From: DASYAN01 sp036501345
GTDB taxonomy: Bacteria > Chloroflexota > Ktedonobacteria > Ktedonobacterales > Ktedonobacteraceae
Assembly (NCBI GenBank): GCA_036501345.1
Contig: DASYAN010000217.1
Span: 1 to 7,877 of the forward strand
DNA length: 7,877 nt
Reading direction: 5' to 3'
Shown here piece after piece: positions 5,604 through 7,877 of the stretch (position 1 is the first letter of the stretch; the number at the start of each line of letters is the position of its first letter). Under the pieces are notes generated by a model. The model was not told the origin of the DNA. It did no database searches and saw only the letters and a list, made by a program, of their open reading frames with translations. The position numbers and the translations under genes are program-made.

Positions 5604-7412
5604 TTACTTGCGCAAAGCTTCCAGCAATGGCACTAATTTGCGCTGCCGCCGATGAAGATCCAAACGTTCAGCCAGATATGCTTGCCATTCCTGCTCATGA
5701 TTCATTCTTCGATACGCCATGCGTGCCCTGGAAAGCCAGTCAGCGGCTTTGTCGTAATACTGCGACTTGTTCCCATCCATAATCGGCTCTGCCTGTTGCC
5801 GACAAATCTGGATTACCCACTCAGGACGAGCATCCATGGCTGCATCTACTACACGTCTAATTAGATCATAAGACCCACCATACTCTACCGTTGCAATAGC
5901 ATCATCGATAAGTCCCTCATATAAAAATACGTCTACCAGTCCTTGTGGGGAGTACGACTTTGTGTGGCGTGCATAGTCCAGAAGGTCTGGACCTCGTTGT
6001 GGCCACTGCACACCAGCGAGTTCACCAGCTCGAATATAGTTAGTTAGATTCAGCTCCTCGCGAAAGAGAAGTTCGGCGGTAGAGAGAGCCAGTGCCGCCT
6101 TGCCCATTGTGTCTGCTGTATCACGTAACCAGTATGCCAAAGGTGCAATTGGTTTCTCAAGAGTGAGGCCATGCTCGGCTATTTGCAGGCCAAGTTCGCG
6201 CTCACCACGGTCATACAAGGCCTTAGCAAGAGAGAGTGCTTCTTGTGCGCTCTTTAGGTGTTCACGTCCATAATCTGCAGCCTCTTGCGCACGATCCAGA
6301 CGCACCAGCATAGTGGCATATTCCTCAGCCTGTCCCTCCGCTTTGGCCAGATACAAATACTCCTGCAAGCGTCCACGCCGCTCCAGCACACGAAGTCGAG
6401 CCTTGGTAAGCTCATCAGCACATACAGGCACTTCGCCATTCCAAGCTCTCTGCTGAGTAATATCCCCCTGCAAGACGCGCTGCAGCGGTGGATAATCCCA
6501 GCCCTGACGAGCTGCTTGACGTGCTGCTTCAAGAGCATCATCAACTCCATAGTCGCCAATGTCATCCTGCCAGACCTTTAATTTGCCATCCCAGAACTCA
6601 CGTTCTCCGCGTGATAGATCTATAGTGAGCAAGGCTTCGGTCCAAGTGGGTCCTAGCTCATAGAAGAAATCACTGAGTTCACCATCCGAATCATCCAGAC
6701 CTGTCCAATCGGATATATATTCTTTAGTGATAGCTGCAAGCAACTTGAGTGCAGGACGCCCATCATCCACTTCGATCAATTTTCGAGCCTGATCCAGCAG
6801 GCCGTCAATCGCGTTGACTACCGCGCCAGCGTACCCATAGGCTTCAGAAGGACGCATATAGTCTAGGTTGTGCATAATGGATCCTACCTGACGCTGCAGC
6901 GCTTTTGCATCCACCTGAGCAGGCTGAGGGGATGTCTTAGGAAATGACGACGATTCAGCTTCAGGCGAATTTAAGCCTAGCGATGCCAACTCTCCCTCGA
7001 TCACCTCAGCCTCAATCACCTCAACAAGAGCAGGTTCCCGCTCGACCAGTTTCACTAGAATTTTTTCTAGTTGTTCACGGTTCAAGTCTAACAGTAGAGC
7101 CTCGATAGTCAGACGCTCTTCAATCTTCTCTGGTTGATGAATGGCAGCCAAACAGGTTGCGATGATGTGCTTGCACCATCCACTCCCATGATGTGAACAG
7201 GTACAAGCGGTTGAAATAGCAGCATCGGGGCCAAAGATGCAACGAACGACATAGGGCAGTAGCACGCTGTCCTGAACTTCTGCCCGCAGTGTCATACCAC
7301 GTTTGACAAGTGAGAACACGACTCCCTGTCGATAGTATTCACGCCCCCGGAAGAATGACTCTTCTGAGGTATACTGAAGAATAGTTGTTTCGATCAAGGG
7401 TAGCATCGACAT
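5604..7412 (-). CDS. SWIM zinc-finger family protein
   Basis: This frame encodes 602 residues from ATG 7412. The frame is open to an ATG at 7493 (27 more residues), but the GAAAGGG site 7 bases before 7412 and the family-like start MSMLPLIETTILQYTSEESF support the shorter form. The SWIM motif CxCx7CxH is at C70, C72, C80, H82 (ACTCSHHGSGWCKHI), preceded by the usual beta-strand region containing FFRGREYYRQG. A helical segment LDLNREQLEKILVKLVEREP (109-128) follows. The rest is a long array of helix pairs, rich in Ala, Glu and Leu, resembling TPR-like repeats, ending RRQRKLVPLLEALRK. SWIM domains bind DNA or proteins and often accompany SNF2 helicases, but no helicase is visible here. No membrane segment is present. 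It is probably the first gene of the SWIM, pRiA4b-like, PLD operon, read from the promoter near 7503. The exact role is unknown. Confidence 0.88.
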   Translation of the reverse strand: MSMLPLIETTILQYTSEESFFRGREYYRQGVVFSLVKRGMTLRAEVQDSVLLPYVVRCIFGPDAAISTACTCSHHGSGWCKHIIATCLAAIHQPEKIEERLTIEALLLDLNREQLEKILVKLVEREPALVEVIEAEVIEGELASLGLNSPEAESSSFPKTSPQPAQVDAKALQRQVGSIMHNLDYMRPSEAYGYAGAVVNAIDGLLDQARKLIEVDDGRPALKLLAAITKEYISDWTGLDDSDGELSDFFYELGPTWTEALLTIDLSRGEREFWDGKLKVWQDDIGDYGVDDALEAARQAARQGWDYPPLQRVLQGDITQQRAWNGEVPVCADELTKARLRVLERRGRLQEYLYLAKAEGQAEEYATMLVRLDRAQEAADYGREHLKSAQEALSLAKALYDRGERELGLQIAEHGLTLEKPIAPLAYWLRDTADTMGKAALALSTAELLFREELNLTNYIRAGELAGVQWPQRGPDLLDYARHTKSYSPQGLVDVFLYEGLIDDAIATVEYGGSYDLIRRVVDAAMDARPEWVIQICRQQAEPIMDGNKSQYYDKAADWLSRARMAYRRMNHEQEWQAYLAERLDLHRRQRKLVPLLEALRK

Positions 7413-7419
7413 TTTTATA

Positions 7420-7426
7420 CCCTTTC
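7420..7426 (-). promoter_or_regulatory. Ribosome binding site fixing the SWIM start
   Basis: The minus strand reads GAAAGGG followed by 7 bases and then ATG 7412. The alternative ATG at 7493 would lie within about 10 bases of the predicted promoter's -10 element, making it implausible as the main start. Confidence 0.6.
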
Positions 7427-7502
7427 TTAAAAAATATAGGATGTGGAGAGACTCATCCCGAACAATTACCAGACACACATAGTATTCCCTCAAAAGTAGT
7501 CT

Positions 7503-7531
7503 ATCATATCACTTCAATTCCCATGTGAAGA
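7503..7531 (-). promoter_or_regulatory. Probable sigma-70-type promoter with extended -10
   Basis: On the minus strand TGATATGAT (7511 down to 7503) is an extended -10 element: TG, one base, then TATGAT. A -35 match is weak: TTCACA agrees at 5 of 6 positions with TTGACA but only at 15-base spacing. It would give a leader of roughly 85 bases before ATG 7412 and lies in the gap after the upstream gene's stop, which fits its being the start of the SWIM operon. Confidence 0.45.
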
Positions 7532-7607
7532 CAAGAACAGCCTATGCTTGAACTATGGCACAGACAGCTATCAGCATAAAGCTCATGCGGTTGCCCAGAT
7601 GTACATA

Positions 7608-7877
7608 TTACTCGTGGTTGGCATAGTGAGCATCCTCTAAACAATCCTCGTACCAATCATCACTTTCATCGTTGTCCCAATCTGGTGTAGACCAATTTCT
7701 GGCATAGCGAAAGCGCTGCTCTTTTTTGACAAGACTGTGAGGACAAATAGCAGCGATATCAACTAATAGCTCACGTAAAAGGTTTTCTATCGGGTACTGC
7801 TGGGACTCATCTTCAGTGACAGCTTGCCCATAAAATGTCCCAGTCTCGCGGCTTGTGCTCGCGCTGCTTTGTAATTC
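7608..7877 (-). CDS. C-terminal 89 residues of an unknown protein with an acidic tail, 5' end outside window
   Basis: Reading the minus strand from 7877, the frame is open for 89 codons to a TAA at 7608-7610. There is no start codon because the gene runs off the right edge. The visible part begins ELQSSASTSRETGTFYGQAV, has an amphipathic helix (ENLLRELLVDIAAICPHSLV), and ends in a strongly acidic, tryptophan-containing tail (NWSTPDWDNDESDDWYED, then CLEDAHYANHE). Codon composition resembles the neighbouring minus-strand genes. I do not recognise a family. About 195 bases and a likely promoter separate it from the SWIM gene, so it is probably a separate transcription unit, though no terminator is evident. 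It could instead be an unusually long chance open frame, but the stop-free length to the edge and protein-like composition favour a real gene. Confidence 0.6.
   Translation of the reverse strand, partial: ELQSSASTSRETGTFYGQAVTEDESQQYPIENLLRELLVDIAAICPHSLVKKEQRFRYARNWSTPDWDNDESDDWYEDCLEDAHYANHE

Noticed and set aside
7413..7493. Upstream ATG adding 27 residues to the SWIM protein
   Set aside because: It lies almost at the predicted transcription start, has no good ribosome binding site, and the added residues are unlike the family's start.

Overview
The window looks like chromosomal DNA from a Ktedonobacteria-type member of the Chloroflexota. This is inferred from family recognition, not from any search. 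The strongest hints are the membrane-anchored baseplate-J-like protein at the left edge, the small protein coupled to it, and the SWIM zinc-finger/pRiA4b-type gene pair on the right, all of which I associate with large Ktedonobacteria genomes. No rRNA, tRNA or confirmed CRISPR array is visible.

Left block (1-1269, + strand): the 3' part of a gene for a membrane-anchored baseplate-J-like protein runs in from outside the window. It is followed, with a 4-base GTGA overlap, by a 71-residue helical protein of unknown function. A non-coding stretch (1270-1598) comes next. It holds several inverted repeats, including a dif-like 8-7-8 palindrome, a 9-bp hairpin, and one lone sequence resembling a degenerate type I-E CRISPR repeat.

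Middle (1599-3593, + strand): a 664-residue large serine recombinase with a good ribosome binding site. It has the catalytic serine domain, a recombinase domain, a zinc-ribbon-position segment without cysteines, a long coiled coil and a C-terminal Myb/SANT-like helix-turn-helix. It appears to sit at the right end of an integrated element.

Right block (3511-7877, - strand): a promoter near 7503-7511 probably drives a SWIM zinc-finger protein, then a double-zinc-finger pRiA4b ORF-3-like protein 13 bases later, then a two-HKD phospholipase D family protein 37 bases later. The PLD reading frame keeps both HKD motifs but loses family similarity just after the conserved NNRGMRDE segment (about 3565). 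There it runs antisense into the tail of the recombinase gene. The simplest reading is that the recombinase's element integrated into the PLD gene and that 3552-3581 is one attachment-site junction. The missing PLD C-terminus is not found on the left side of the recombinase, so the other element end probably lies beyond the window or was lost. At the far right is the 3' end of another minus-strand gene with an acidic tail, of unknown function.

Functionally the window is a mobile-element boundary abutting a small minus-strand operon. The recombinase would mediate integration and excision. The SWIM and zinc-finger proteins are presumably nucleic-acid- or protein-binding, and the PLD protein a phosphodiesterase or transphosphatidylase that may now be inactive.
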